Part shown: positions 25,612-34,169 of the stretch, piece after piece
How the letters are laid out: each line of letters starts with the position of its first letter
How positions within the stretch are numbered: position 1 is the stretch's first letter
NCBI RefSeq assembly: GCF_900102195.1
Contig: NZ_FNBE01000015.1
Location: 120,132-184,131, forward strand
DNA: 64,000 bases
Direction of reading: 5' to 3'
DNA from: Pseudonocardia oroxyli
GTDB lineage: Bacteria; Actinomycetota; Actinomycetes; Mycobacteriales; Pseudonocardiaceae
Notes under the pieces: model-generated
What the model was told of the DNA's origin: nothing
Databases searched by the model: none
The model's input: the letters and a program-made list of their open reading frames with translations, nothing else
Program-made: the position numbers and the translations under genes

Positions 25612-25707
25612 TGGCGGAGGCGGACGGGAATCGAACCCGCCTGACCGAGATACTCGGCCACGTCGGTGTTGAAGACCGCGGGGGCCACCAGGCACCCGGA
25701 CGCCTCC
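25612..25707 (-). tRNA. selC: tRNA-Sec (anticodon UCA)
   Basis: The 96-base gene on the minus strand includes an encoded CCA. The anticodon loop reads CTTCAAC with UCA complementary to positions 25670-25672. The acceptor GGAGGCG pairs with CGCCTCC, the T arm is GCGGG-TTCGATT-CCCGT, and there is a long variable arm as in selenocysteine tRNAs. One position of the extended acceptor stem does not pair. Together with selB this shows the host decodes UGA as selenocysteine. Confidence 0.92.
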
Positions 25708-25980
25708 CCGTCACCCTGGCCGGACTCTACACAGCCGCGGCCCGGGACCGCCGAACCGTGGTTACCGGCCGGTACCTACGAAAGTCGCCCACCCCGGGGC
25801 GACCGAGGGCGGTGGTGTCCCGGCGCGGACGGGACGAGACTCGGTGGACCGTCACGGTGGTGCCCCACCGTGACTCTCGGGTCGGTGTGTTCGCGGACGA
25901 GTTGGGGGGACGCGGCGTCCGGGTCGGTGCAGAGCACGATCAGCGGTGCGGTAGGCTGATCGAGCCCTCACGGGGGCGGC

Positions 25981-26054
<74 letters not shown>

Positions 26055-26223
26055 CGGTCGGCAGAGGCCGGTGGTTTCTCGACGGAGCCACCGGCCTTCG
26101 TCGTTTCCACCTGCGGAAACGCCCGTCGCATGCACTGTGATGGCGATCATCATTCGATCACTCCTTGATCATTAAGGGGTGGGCGGAATGTCCGACTTGG
26201 GACCAACTTGGGACCAAACCCAC

Positions 26224-27426
26224 CTAGACCGCCCTCAGCCGTGCGTCTGCTCGCTCCGCGTTCAGGTGCGCGGAGAGCAAGTCCCCCGCCGCCGTCACCG
26301 TGTCGCGGTTCGGGTGGAGGTAGCGCTGCGTCGTCGTCAGCGACCCGTGCCCGGCGATCAGCCTGAGCTGGTGAAGGGGAATTCCGGCGTCCGCCATCCA
26401 CGTCAGCCCCGTATGCCGAAGGTCGTGGCGACGCAGCTTCTCGTGACCGAGCTGGGTGACGACCTCGTCCCAGTGGGTCGCGTCCCGCAGGATGGCCGTG
26501 GTGACGCGACCTCCGCGCGGCCCGACGAACACCCGACCGTCCGGACGCTCCCTGGCCGAGGCCAGACGTCGCACCAACATCGGCCGGATCTCCTCGATCA
26601 ACGGCACCACACGGGCCCGCTTCCCCTTCGTCCCCTTGTCGATCAACCCACCTGGCCCCGGCGTCGTCTGTCGTCGCACCGTCCACAGCCAGGAGCGCGT
26701 GTCGATGTCGGTGGCGCGGCATCCGGACACCTCTCCGATGCGGGCCGCCGTCGCCCCGGCGAACTCGACGATGTCCCCCCACCCCGCGTACCGCCGCGCC
26801 GAGCGCGCGACGAGTGCCGTGGCGAGGTGCTGCAGCGTCTCCCAGTCCGGTAGAGCAAGGCTGCGAGGATCGTCGAGTTCGTCCTCGGCCAGCCGATACT
26901 CGCGTTGCCAGCCGGTGATCCTGGCGGGGTTGCGGTCGACGAGCCCGTCCCGAAGCGCCTGTTCCATCACACGGACGAGCACGGCGAGGCTGTTCTTGAC
27001 GCTGGACCGTCCGACACCCTCGGCGATCCAGTTTCGGGCCGCCCGATCGACGACCCCAGTGGTGATCATCGGCGGCGGGATGTGGCCGAGACTCGGCACG
27101 ACGCGGAGCTTCCATCCAGCCCGGTACGGAACCGTGGTCTTCGCCTCCAGGCCCCGCAGGGCGAGGTCCATGACTGCCTCGCCGTAGTCGGCCAGAGATC
27201 GCTCCACGTGGTCCGGGCTGAGGCCCCGTCGGGCGGCGGAGGTGATGTGCGCGAGCCAGGCCTGCGCGTCGTCCTCGTCTCGGAACCCCTTGGACGTCGA
27301 CTTACGCTGCCCGGTGGCCGGGTCCTGCCAACGGACACGCGCGCGATACGTCGTGAACCGCGCGCCCCGCGTCTCGACATCCGTCGTCAGTTCGACCGAT
27401 CTCGGCGGCTCGACTGCCTTCGTCAT
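26224..27426 (-). CDS. int: Tyrosine site-specific integrase
   Basis: The 400-residue recombinase has an N-terminal SAM-like core-binding domain at about residues 70-160 (LADYGEAVMDLALRG...SSVKNSLAVLVRVMEQALRDGLV). The catalytic domain shows R in GATAARIGEVSG, HDLRHTGLTWM (HxxR) and AGHGSLTTTQRYLH with the second His and the nucleophile Tyr, so all key residues are present. The ATG at 27426 overlaps the stop of the HTH gene (ATGA). It would insert the element into the adjacent tRNA-Pro. Confidence 0.93.
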   Translation of the reverse strand: MTKAVEPPRSVELTTDVETRGARFTTYRARVRWQDPATGQRKSTSKGFRDEDDAQAWLAHITSAARRGLSPDHVERSLADYGEAVMDLALRGLEAKTTVPYRAGWKLRVVPSLGHIPPPMITTGVVDRAARNWIAEGVGRSSVKNSLAVLVRVMEQALRDGLVDRNPARITGWQREYRLAEDELDDPRSLALPDWETLQHLATALVARSARRYAGWGDIVEFAGATAARIGEVSGCRATDIDTRSWLWTVRRQTTPGPGGLIDKGTKGKRARVVPLIEEIRPMLVRRLASARERPDGRVFVGPRGGRVTTAILRDATHWDEVVTQLGHEKLRRHDLRHTGLTWMADAGIPLHQLRLIAGHGSLTTTQRYLHPNRDTVTAAGDLLSAHLNAERADARLRAV

Positions 27427-27629
27427 GCCGCCGGATCCACGCGTCGCGCCCGAAGCCACGCCTCGACGTCCGCGGCGTTGTAGATCGTCCGCCGGGCGGA
27501 GAGCCTGACGAACGGCGGCCCCTGCAGCGGCTCGGTGGTGCGCCAACGCCGCAGCGACGACGCGTCGATGCCGAGCATCTCGGCGAGCTCGTCCGTGGAG
27601 TACCACCGGACGGCCTGGTCCTGGGTCAT
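27423..27629 (-). CDS. xis: Excisionase-like helix-turn-helix protein
   Basis: A 68-residue MerR/excisionase-type winged HTH: VRWYSTDELAEMLGIDASSLRRWRTTEPLQGPPFVRLSARRTIYNAADVEAWLRAR. Proteins of this kind direct integrases toward excision and are usually encoded just upstream and coupled, as here (ATGA overlap). A GGGAG ribosome site precedes the ATG at 27629. Confidence 0.85.
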   Translation of the reverse strand: MTQDQAVRWYSTDELAEMLGIDASSLRRWRTTEPLQGPPFVRLSARRTIYNAADVEAWLRARRVDPAA

Positions 27630-27849
27630 TGCGATCTCCCTCGATGTGCACGTCGACGGACGTCGTGTCGCCGACGCCCCGTGACACACGATCCGCAAAG
27701 GTGCGAGCAGAGTTCGTTCGGAACTGCGCACAGCTCATGTCCTCCTTGTGCTGTCCGTGCACGAAAGCTCGTGCAGCGACAGCAGAGGTGAGGCCCGACG
27801 GGGCGCACAAGGGCCGCACAGCAATCTGTGGACAACGCCCACCTCGGGA

Positions 27850-27878
27850 CGATGTGCGCCTGGTCCAGGCGCACATCG
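27850..27878. repeat. Perfect 14-bp palindrome at the 3' end of the Rv3235-family gene
   Basis: CGATGTGCGCCTGG, one base, then its exact complement. It lies 10 bases past the stop codon and before the xis/int unit, so it may be a terminator or an operator for xis/int. Confidence 0.6.
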
Positions 27879-27887
27879 CGCCCTGCA

Positions 27888-28394
27888 CTACAGGATCCGG
27901 AAGGTCTGGCAGGCCCAGACGTAGTCGGACGTCAGCGCAACCGATGCGGCGAGCGCGCGTCGGCGCCCGCGGGCCCGGACGGACGCAGCGATCTCCACGG
28001 CTCCCTCGTTGGGCTGGGCGGCGTGCAAGGTGAGTAGCCGCGCTCCCCCGCGCGAACCCCCGTGGTCGACCGGCAGGGTGTGCACGTAGCGCAGGACCCG
28101 GGGGTGCACGAAGTCCGCCACCTGCTTGACCGGGCGGCGTTGGTCGATCACCTCGACGAGGGCGGCCACGATCCGCGCTGCGGTCTGCAGGGCGTCGTGG
28201 TCGGGGACGATGTCGACGACAGGCCGACCGGGTGGCGGGGCCGGGGGCGGCTGCAGCGGCGGGAGCTGCCCGCAGGTCTGGCAGGCGGCGTGGAGTGTGT
28301 GTCCGTCCCAGAGGTAGCCGCCCGCGGTGGGCAGTCCGAGGGCGCGGCGGAGCCGGTTCTGGGTGTGGATCTCGTGGTCGGCGAGTGCGGTCAT
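27888..28394 (-). CDS. Rv3235 family protein
   Basis: This 168-residue protein is of unknown biochemical function. The first part holds a possible Cys pair (HAACQTCGQLPP) and a Pro-rich linker. The C-terminal half (DALQTAARIVAALVEVIDQRRPVKQVADFVHPRVLRYVHTLP...VEIAASVRARGRRRALAASVAL...VWACQTFRIL) matches the Rv3235-type domain, often found near SecA2-type genes in chromosomes and in actinobacterial mobile elements. The start is the ATG at 28394. It is preceded by a small gene on the same strand. Confidence 0.7.
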   Translation of the reverse strand: MTALADHEIHTQNRLRRALGLPTAGGYLWDGHTLHAACQTCGQLPPLQPPPAPPPGRPVVDIVPDHDALQTAARIVAALVEVIDQRRPVKQVADFVHPRVLRYVHTLPVDHGGSRGGARLLTLHAAQPNEGAVEIAASVRARGRRRALAASVALTSDYVWACQTFRIL

Positions 28395-28441
28395 GACGAG
28401 CCTCCGAAGCCTCGACGGGAGTGGTCGGTGCGTGCCGGGGT

Positions 28442-28639
28442 TCAGAAGGGCGGCTCGAGCTCGGGCAGGGCCTGGAGGGCGTCGGCGACGGTGGCCTGCG
28501 GTCCGGCGTCGGTGATGAGCTGTTCGGTGAGCTCGCAGTAGAGGTCGAACTCGCGGTCGGTCATGGCGGCGAAGGCGTGCCGGTCGAGTCGGGCGGGGAA
28601 GAGCTGTCGGGCGGGCTGCGGGGCTTCGTTGTGGTTCAT
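28442..28639 (-). CDS. Small hypothetical protein
   Basis: A 65-residue, mostly helical acidic protein (HAFAAMTDREFDLYCELTEQLITDAGPQATVADALQALPELEPPF). No family is recognised. A GGAG ribosome site lies just before the ATG at 28639, and its upstream region is one arm of the large inverted repeat. It is co-directional with the Rv3235-family gene. Confidence 0.55.
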   Translation of the reverse strand: MNHNEAPQPARQLFPARLDRHAFAAMTDREFDLYCELTEQLITDAGPQATVADALQALPELEPPF

Positions 28640-28905
28640 GGGGTTCTCCGGTGGTCGGTGCGGGTGGGGCGCGGCACCGCCTCAGCAGGACGGGTGTGGG
28701 GTCCCCGCAGGGGACGGGCGGGGGTTCCGGCTGGCTCATCCCGGTGAGACCACCCCCACCCAGACCACCGCCCGACCTCGAGGACCGGCGCGGTGGTCTC
28801 ACCGGGATGGGTCGGCCGCGGTTCATCGCCCGCTCGCCCCGCACCCGTTCTGCTGACCTCCGGGCGATCCACACGACCCCGACCACCGGAGAACCCCACC
28901 CACCA
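28640..28905. repeat. Large imperfect inverted repeat (about 130-bp arms)
   Basis: The inner arms CATCCCGGTGAGACCACC (28737-28754) and 28792-28809 are perfect complements. Farther out, CAGCAGGACGGGTGTGGGG near 28685 matches the reverse complement of the segment near 28840-28858, and GGTTCTCCGGTGGTCGG near 28641 matches that near 28886-28903. All pairs share one centre near 28773. The right arm duplicates the promoter and ribosome-site region of the small gene at 28442-28639 but leads to no gene. The rest of the gap to 29014 shows no other feature. Confidence 0.65.
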
Positions 28906-29014
28906 CCAAACCCCGGCCCCACCCGCATAGCCCGCCACCGCAGCAACCCGCACAGCGATACGGCAGGGTGCGGCGCGGCACCCGTAGACGGGCACCACGC
29001 CGCACCCGCTGTGG

Positions 29015-29644
29015 CTACCGGCCGGTGGCGTGCGCGGCCGCGAGGCCCATAGCCTTGACGGCGACTCGTTCCATGCCGTGCGCGGCATCCGCATCAGCCT
29101 GGAGTTGGGCGGCGGAGGTGACCGCGTGCAGCACCCCACCCGAGGTCGGGTCCCCACCGACGAGGAAGTGGTTGAGGACGGTGTCCTGCTGCTCGACGCT
29201 GAACGCCAACTTGCGGGACACGTGCTCGATCGTCTCGACAGGCTTGCCGACCGGGGCGGAGGCGTCGGCGGTGATCTCGGCGAGCTGGGCTCGGACGAAG
29301 TCGCGGTCGAGGAACGTGGCGACGGCGTCGCGGGCCTTCTTCAGCACCAGATCCAGGGCGGCGGTGTGGGTGTCGGCGGCCCAGGTGATCTGCCCGGCGG
29401 GCAGCTTCCCACCCAGGTGCACCTCCTTGAGGACGTGGCGGGTCAGGGTCATCCCGTTGGTGCAGATCTGCACGGTCAGCTGCGGGGCGATGCTGAACGC
29501 CCCCGCCCCGGTCTCGCTGTTGGACAGCACGAACCCCGCCCACACCAGCGGGTTGTCCGCCCCCCGGGCACCCGTGAACGGGGACCGGTAGTTCCCCAGC
29601 AGCGCGGGGGCGTGTTCGGCGATCTCGGTGGAGCGGACCTTCAC
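29015..29644 (-). CDS. DUF932 domain protein, C-terminal half
   Basis: This 209-residue segment holds the conserved DUF932 core (YRSPFTGARGADNPLVWAGFVLSNSETGAGAFSIAPQLTVQICTNGMTLTRHVLKEVHLGG), a domain common in phages, plasmids and integrative elements and sometimes likened to YfjQ-type proteins. Normally it is continuous with the part encoded upstream; here the frame changes at 29641-29644, where GTGA gives both the upstream stop and a possible GTG start. It is either a coupled two-gene form or a frameshifted gene. Confidence 0.7.
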   Translation of the reverse strand: MKVRSTEIAEHAPALLGNYRSPFTGARGADNPLVWAGFVLSNSETGAGAFSIAPQLTVQICTNGMTLTRHVLKEVHLGGKLPAGQITWAADTHTAALDLVLKKARDAVATFLDRDFVRAQLAEITADASAPVGKPVETIEHVSRKLAFSVEQQDTVLNHFLVGGDPTSGGVLHAVTSAAQLQADADAAHGMERVAVKAMGLAAAHATGR

Positions 29645-30234
29645 ATGCGGGACTCGGTCAGATCCGCCGACGTGACGTCGACGGCGGCGCCGGCGGCGCG
29701 GATCCCGGACAGCGCGGTGAGCAGGACGTCGAGGTTGTCCACGATCCGGTAGGAGTCCGACAGCACCGCCCGCAACACACCCCGCCGCCCGGCGCCGGGG
29801 TCGTGCAGGGCCCGGACCAGGAACCGTCGGTCCGGCCGGTGCTGCAGCCAGCCGTTGACGTTCGCGTCGTAGAGGTCCGGCCTGGCCGCGCGCAGACGGC
29901 GCAGGTAGGGCAGCGGAATGTCCAGCTTCGCGGCCAGATCGCCGTCCGCGGCCGCGGTGGGGGTCAGGACGGCGTCGGCGCGGGTGACCCCCTCGGCGGT
30001 CAGAGTGTGGTCGACCCCGCACAAATGCAGGTCCCCGCCGACGGCCCGCAGGTCGCAGGCGGGGGCGACGACATCGAGCTTGAGGTCCTGCTGAGAGCGC
30101 AGCAGGGCGACGAGATCACCGAGATCGGCGTTGCGGCGGACCAACAGATCGGAGCCGACGGCACCAGCGGACTCCGGTACAGACGGGCCGGATGTCGGAT
30201 CGGTGGGCTGGTTGGTGGGCTGGTCGATGGACAC
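29641..30234 (-). CDS. DUF932 domain protein, N-terminal half
   Basis: The 197-residue product (VALLRSQQDLKLDVVAPACDLRAVGG...RRFLVRALHDP...GVLRAVLSDSYRIVDNLDVLLTALSGI) is the N-terminal half of DUF932 proteins and ends abruptly at ADLTESRM. The GTG at 30234 follows a GAGGAG ribosome site. It is first of the leftward genes from the direct repeat at 30276. A single base change in frame would rejoin the halves. Confidence 0.7.
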   Translation of the reverse strand: MSIDQPTNQPTDPTSGPSVPESAGAVGSDLLVRRNADLGDLVALLRSQQDLKLDVVAPACDLRAVGGDLHLCGVDHTLTAEGVTRADAVLTPTAAADGDLAAKLDIPLPYLRRLRAARPDLYDANVNGWLQHRPDRRFLVRALHDPGAGRRGVLRAVLSDSYRIVDNLDVLLTALSGIRAAGAAVDVTSADLTESRM

Positions 30235-30275
30235 GGGGTGCTCCTCGTGGAGCCGTTGGGCGCCCCGGGGCCCGG

Positions 30276-30525
30276 GTGAACCACGGCCGAGCCGGGGGCG
30301 GCCCCACCGGGTGGTGAGGCGGGGCTCGCCCGCACACCGGGCCAGGACGGGTCGGGGCACCGCGCTCGCCCGACCGGCGTGAGATCACCACCCCACCACC
30401 ACCCGACCCTCGTAGCCTGCGGGTGATCTCACCCGCGTCGGGACGGGCAGGCGGGGCATCGACCACCGAGTCCCGGACGGGGGTGCAGAGTCCTCGGTCC
30501 TCACGACCCGGAGGCGCCGTCGGCA
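30276..30525. repeat. Long direct repeat, left copy (left border of cargo island)
   Basis: About 250 bases here match 60070-60320 in the same orientation, at about 80-85% identity judged by eye, with a few one- or two-base gaps. It lies just upstream of the DUF932 gene. The other copy lies beyond the last cargo gene, so the pair brackets the 29-kb island. Confidence 0.8.
30379..30432. promoter_or_regulatory. Inverted repeat GTGAGATCACC-N32-GGTGATCTCAC upstream of DUF932
   Basis: Perfect 11-bp arms. The same design recurs at 60176-60227 and, with one base changed per arm, at 28744-28802. It lies 145 bases before the DUF932 start. An element-encoded regulator site is likely. Bases 30526-30788, before the first cargo gene, show nothing else I can name. 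Confidence 0.6.
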
Positions 30526-30788
30526 CGCAGTCGGCCGACCGGCGCCGACGACGCCGCGCCCGTGTTGCACTACGCGACGAGAGGCGCGGCCACTTAGCGA
30601 GGTGCAGACTGCGCCGCCTCGCGAGGAGCGGCCACCGGCGCCACAGCGGAGCGGCGAGCAGCATCGCCGGACGAGCGGCGCGCGACCGGACACGTGGATG
30701 ACCGCGGCGAACGGGATCTCCGCCCGCTGGGCGACGCGTTCGGGTGTGCCCCTTCTCAGCCGAGGTGACGGTCGGGTTCGATGTCGGG

Positions 30789-32021
30789 ATGACGCCCGGT
30801 ACCCCCGACCGGTACGCCCAGGACGTAGACCGCCGGATGGCGCTGGCCCGGGAATGGGACGAGCTCGTCACCCAGGCCCGGGCGATCGACGGGTTCGAGG
30901 ACTTCCTGCGTCCACCGCGGGCGGAGAGGCTGCTGCCCGCCGGAGACGAAGGTCCGGTGGTGATCGTCAACGTCAGCCGGTGGCGCTGCGATGCGCTGGT
31001 GGTGGCCGGTTCCGGGGCCGAGGTCGACGTCGTCCAGCTGCCCGAACTGACCCAGGCGGACGTCGTTACCCATGTCCAGGCATACCTGGACGCCGTGGGA
31101 GCCCGCCAGAGCGACGCGCTGCGCGGGGCGCGCGACGCGGAGGTCACGATCTCCTCTGCCGACCTCGAAGCCGACCTGGACCGTTGCCTGCTCTGGATGT
31201 GGGACGCGTTCGCCCGGCCAGTGCTGGACCACCTACGGCTGCACGGTCCGCGCGACGGCGTGTGGCCGCGGATCTGGTGGTGCCCGACCGGCCCGCTGAC
31301 GCTGCTCCCGATCCACGCGGCGGGACGCCACGACGTGCCCGGCGAGTCCGTCCTCGACCGCGTGATCTCCTCCTACACGCCGACCGTGCGCGCGTTGATC
31401 GATGCCCGGTCCGCCCCCGTGGAGCCAGAACCTGGGCGGATGCTGTTCGTCGGTATGCCCCAGACCCCCGGCCAGGCCGCGCTACCGAACGTGGAACGGG
31501 AGCAGACCCTCATCGAGTCTTTCCTCGGGGCCTCCTGCACGCCGCTGATAGGCGAAGCCGCCACCAGGGACCGAGTTCTCATCGGCCTTTCCGAGCACGG
31601 CTGGGCGCATTTCGCGTGCCACGGTGAACAGAACCTCGCCGATCCGTCTACTGGTGGTCTGCTCCTGCACGACGGCCCGCTGACCGTCACCGACCTCGGC
31701 TCCGGGCAGCATGGCGGGGAGTTCGCGTACCTGTCGGGATGCAAGACCGCCGTGGGCGGGGTCAACCTCCCCGACGAGGCGATCACGCTGGCGGCCGCGC
31801 TGCACTACACCGGGTATCGCCACGTCATCGCCACACTGTGGTCGGTGTGGGACGCCGAAGCCGCTCAGGTGGCCGCCGACGTCTACGAGGCCATGGTGAC
31901 CGACGGGGTCCTGCACGCTGAGCGCGCCGCCGAAGCCCTGCACCACGCCGTGCGAGCATTGCGGGCGGCACGACGCGACCGGCCCAGCGTATGGACACCG
32001 TTCGCGCACACGGGCCCGTGA
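30789..32021 (+). CDS. CHAT-domain protease (CHAT half of a split TPR-CHAT protein)
   Basis: This 410-residue caspase-like peptidase of the CHAT (caspase HetF associated with TPRs) family is predicted to be cytoplasmic. The catalytic His is in HFACHGEQN (His 278) and the Cys in YLSGCKTA (Cys 318). WWCPTGPLTLLPIHAAG and HVIATLWSVWD are standard CHAT strands. The N-terminus (RMALAREWDELVTQARAIDGFEDFLRPP) corresponds to the linker that in one-piece actinobacterial proteins joins the TPR array to the CHAT domain, so this protein is the CHAT half alone, and the TPR half follows downstream. ATG 30789 is preferred; GTG codons at 30744 and 30765 are alternatives. It is the first gene of the cargo island. 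Confidence 0.88.
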   Translation: MTPGTPDRYAQDVDRRMALAREWDELVTQARAIDGFEDFLRPPRAERLLPAGDEGPVVIVNVSRWRCDALVVAGSGAEVDVVQLPELTQADVVTHVQAYLDAVGARQSDALRGARDAEVTISSADLEADLDRCLLWMWDAFARPVLDHLRLHGPRDGVWPRIWWCPTGPLTLLPIHAAGRHDVPGESVLDRVISSYTPTVRALIDARSAPVEPEPGRMLFVGMPQTPGQAALPNVEREQTLIESFLGASCTPLIGEAATRDRVLIGLSEHGWAHFACHGEQNLADPSTGGLLLHDGPLTVTDLGSGQHGGEFAYLSGCKTAVGGVNLPDEAITLAAALHYTGYRHVIATLWSVWDAEAAQVAADVYEAMVTDGVLHAERAAEALHHAVRALRAARRDRPSVWTPFAHTGP

Positions 32022-34153
32022 CCGGCGAGCGGTCGCGGAACGAGCTGGTCGAGGCCGCCGCGCAGCGCATGGTCGCGGCTGAGCGCAGCGGATCCCCCGC
32101 CGATCTGCTCGCCGCCGAGGAGGCCCTCGGGCGCCTGCTCTCACAGATGCGCCCCGACGACGTCCTCCGTGCGAAGGTGCAGGCCGACATCGGTGCGGTC
32201 TGGCGCCGGCAATGGGAGCGGGGTCTGCGCCCGAACGGGTTGACGGACGCGATCGAGCTGTTGCGCTCCGTGGTCGCCAGGCCCGCACCGTTCCGGGCGA
32301 TGTGCTTGGCGAACCTCGGTAACGCGCTGCTCACCCGCGGCGACGTCGAGGACGTCGACGAGATGGTGGACGCGTTCACCGAGGCCGTGGCGCTCACCCC
32401 GCCGGGCGCTCCCCAGCGAGCCCCCTACCTGATGAACCTCGGTGCGGCACTGAGTGCCCGGGGGCGGGCACGGCCCGCGTCTGACGACGTCGACCATGCG
32501 ATCGCCGCCATCGGCGAAGCGATCGCGCTCGAGCAGGCCGACGACCCGCGGCGCGCGGCATACCGCGCCAACCTCGCCGACGCGCTCCGCACGAGGTTCG
32601 ACCGCGACCACGACCGCGGCGACATCGACCGTGCCGTCGAAGCTGCCCGCGCCGCTGTGGAGGCACAGCCTTCGGCGGCGACGGCCGCGATCCTCGGAGC
32701 TGCGCTACTTGCGCGCAGCACGGTCACCGGTGACGACGTCGAACTGGCCGAGGCTGTGCGGGTGCTGGTAGGCGCGCTGCAAGCCACCCCGGAGAGCCAC
32801 GCGTACCGGGCCCGGCGGCTGACCGGGCTCGCGAGCGCGCTGCGCCGCCGCGCCGAAGTCCACGACGATCCCTCCGATCTCGAGCGGGCCGAAGCGCTTC
32901 TACTACAGGCGGCGCAGCCGGCCTCGGACCCGCGAGTGCTGCGCAACCTGTCCTCGGTCGTGATCCTGCGCGCTCAGCTCACCGGCGACGACAACCTGCT
33001 CGACCGAGGTGTCGCTGTCGCCCGCCGCATAGGCGACGACGGCAACCTCGCGATCGCCCTGCACGAGCGCGGCGCCCGCACCGGTGATCTCGCCGCACTC
33101 GATGAGGCCGTGGAAGTGGCGGAGGCCGTCGTCGCGGCCGCGGAGCCCGGATCGCGTGAGCACGTCACCGCGCTGGCACGTCTCGCTCCGATCCAGCAGA
33201 CCCGGTACCTACGCACGGGGCGGGGAGCCGACCTGGACGCCGCCGTCATGGCCGCCCGCGCAGCCGTCGAGGGCAGCAGGAACGGCGATCCAGAGCTTCC
33301 CGGCCGGCTGTCCAACCTTGGCAACGCGTTGCGGCTGCGCGGGGCCCGCACCCGCTCCGAGCGCGATCTCGACGACGCCGTGCGGATCCTGGAACAGGCC
33401 GTCGAGAAGGCGGTGACCGGCCGCGTCGGGCACCTGTCGAATCTGGGTGCGGCACTGCAATCACGCGCGGAACTGGCCGGCGGCGACCCCGCGGCGGCGG
33501 TGCCGGTGCTACTGGCCGCAGTGAGGGCGACGCCTGCCAGCGCGCCCGCGCGGCCGCGCTACCTGTCCAATCTGGGCAACGCCCTCGTCACCGCAGGCGA
33601 CCCGGACGGCGCTGTCGCGCGCCACCGGGAGGCGCTCGCGCTGCTGCCGCAGGGGCATCCCGGCCGCGCCGTGGTGTGGGGCAACCTCGCCGCGGCACTC
33701 AACGCGTTGCCCGGCGCCGTGGCCCTGGACGAGGTTACGGACGCGACCCGCGAAGTTCTCGCCAACACGACCGTGAGCGGCCCGGACCGGCTGGTCGCGG
33801 CCTGGCGGCTCGCCGACCTGGAGGTCCGCGCAGCCGGCGGTGACACCCGACAGGCCGCCGCGACCATGAGGACGGCGGTGGACCTCGCCCGAGAGGTCGC
33901 CTGGATCGGGGCCGCGCCGGGCGACCGCAGCTACACCCTGGCCCGCTTCTCGACGCTGGGCCTCGATGCTGCCGCAACCGTCGTCGACACCGACCCGGGC
34001 GCCGCCGTCGCAATGTTGGAGTCCGGCCGCAGCGTCGGCTGGAGCGATCAGCTACAGCATCGCCGGGTCGAGGCACTCGCTGACCGATCACCTGACCTCG
34101 CGGCCCGGCTGCGCGAAGTGGCCACCGCCCTCGACCGGCCGCTAGCCGGCTGA
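31991..34153 (+). CDS. TPR-repeat protein (TPR half of a split TPR-CHAT protein)
   Basis: A 720-residue alpha-solenoid made of about 12-14 TPR-like repeats, recognisable by recurring LANLGNAL, LMNLGAAL, LSNLGNAL segments and AV-A-A helices. It ends with AVAMLESGRSVGWSDQLQHRRVEALADRSPDLAARLREVATALDRPL, the exact place where fused proteins continue into the CHAT linker. CHAT is instead encoded upstream, so the order is reversed. The ATG at 31991 overlaps the CHAT gene by 31 bases; GTG 32018 (GTGA overlap) is an equally good start. Its role would be target sensing or scaffolding for the protease. Confidence 0.85.
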   Translation: MDTVRAHGPVTGERSRNELVEAAAQRMVAAERSGSPADLLAAEEALGRLLSQMRPDDVLRAKVQADIGAVWRRQWERGLRPNGLTDAIELLRSVVARPAPFRAMCLANLGNALLTRGDVEDVDEMVDAFTEAVALTPPGAPQRAPYLMNLGAALSARGRARPASDDVDHAIAAIGEAIALEQADDPRRAAYRANLADALRTRFDRDHDRGDIDRAVEAARAAVEAQPSAATAAILGAALLARSTVTGDDVELAEAVRVLVGALQATPESHAYRARRLTGLASALRRRAEVHDDPSDLERAEALLLQAAQPASDPRVLRNLSSVVILRAQLTGDDNLLDRGVAVARRIGDDGNLAIALHERGARTGDLAALDEAVEVAEAVVAAAEPGSREHVTALARLAPIQQTRYLRTGRGADLDAAVMAARAAVEGSRNGDPELPGRLSNLGNALRLRGARTRSERDLDDAVRILEQAVEKAVTGRVGHLSNLGAALQSRAELAGGDPAAAVPVLLAAVRATPASAPARPRYLSNLGNALVTAGDPDGAVARHREALALLPQGHPGRAVVWGNLAAALNALPGAVALDEVTDATREVLANTTVSGPDRLVAAWRLADLEVRAAGGDTRQAAATMRTAVDLAREVAWIGAAPGDRSYTLARFSTLGLDAAATVVDTDPGAAVAMLESGRSVGWSDQLQHRRVEALADRSPDLAARLREVATALDRPLAG

Positions 34154-34169
34154 GACAGGAGTATCAGAC

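Noticed and set aside
26150..27115. 321-residue frame overlapping the integrase
   Set aside because: It is a shadow of the integrase in another frame, and the integrase keeps all catalytic residues.
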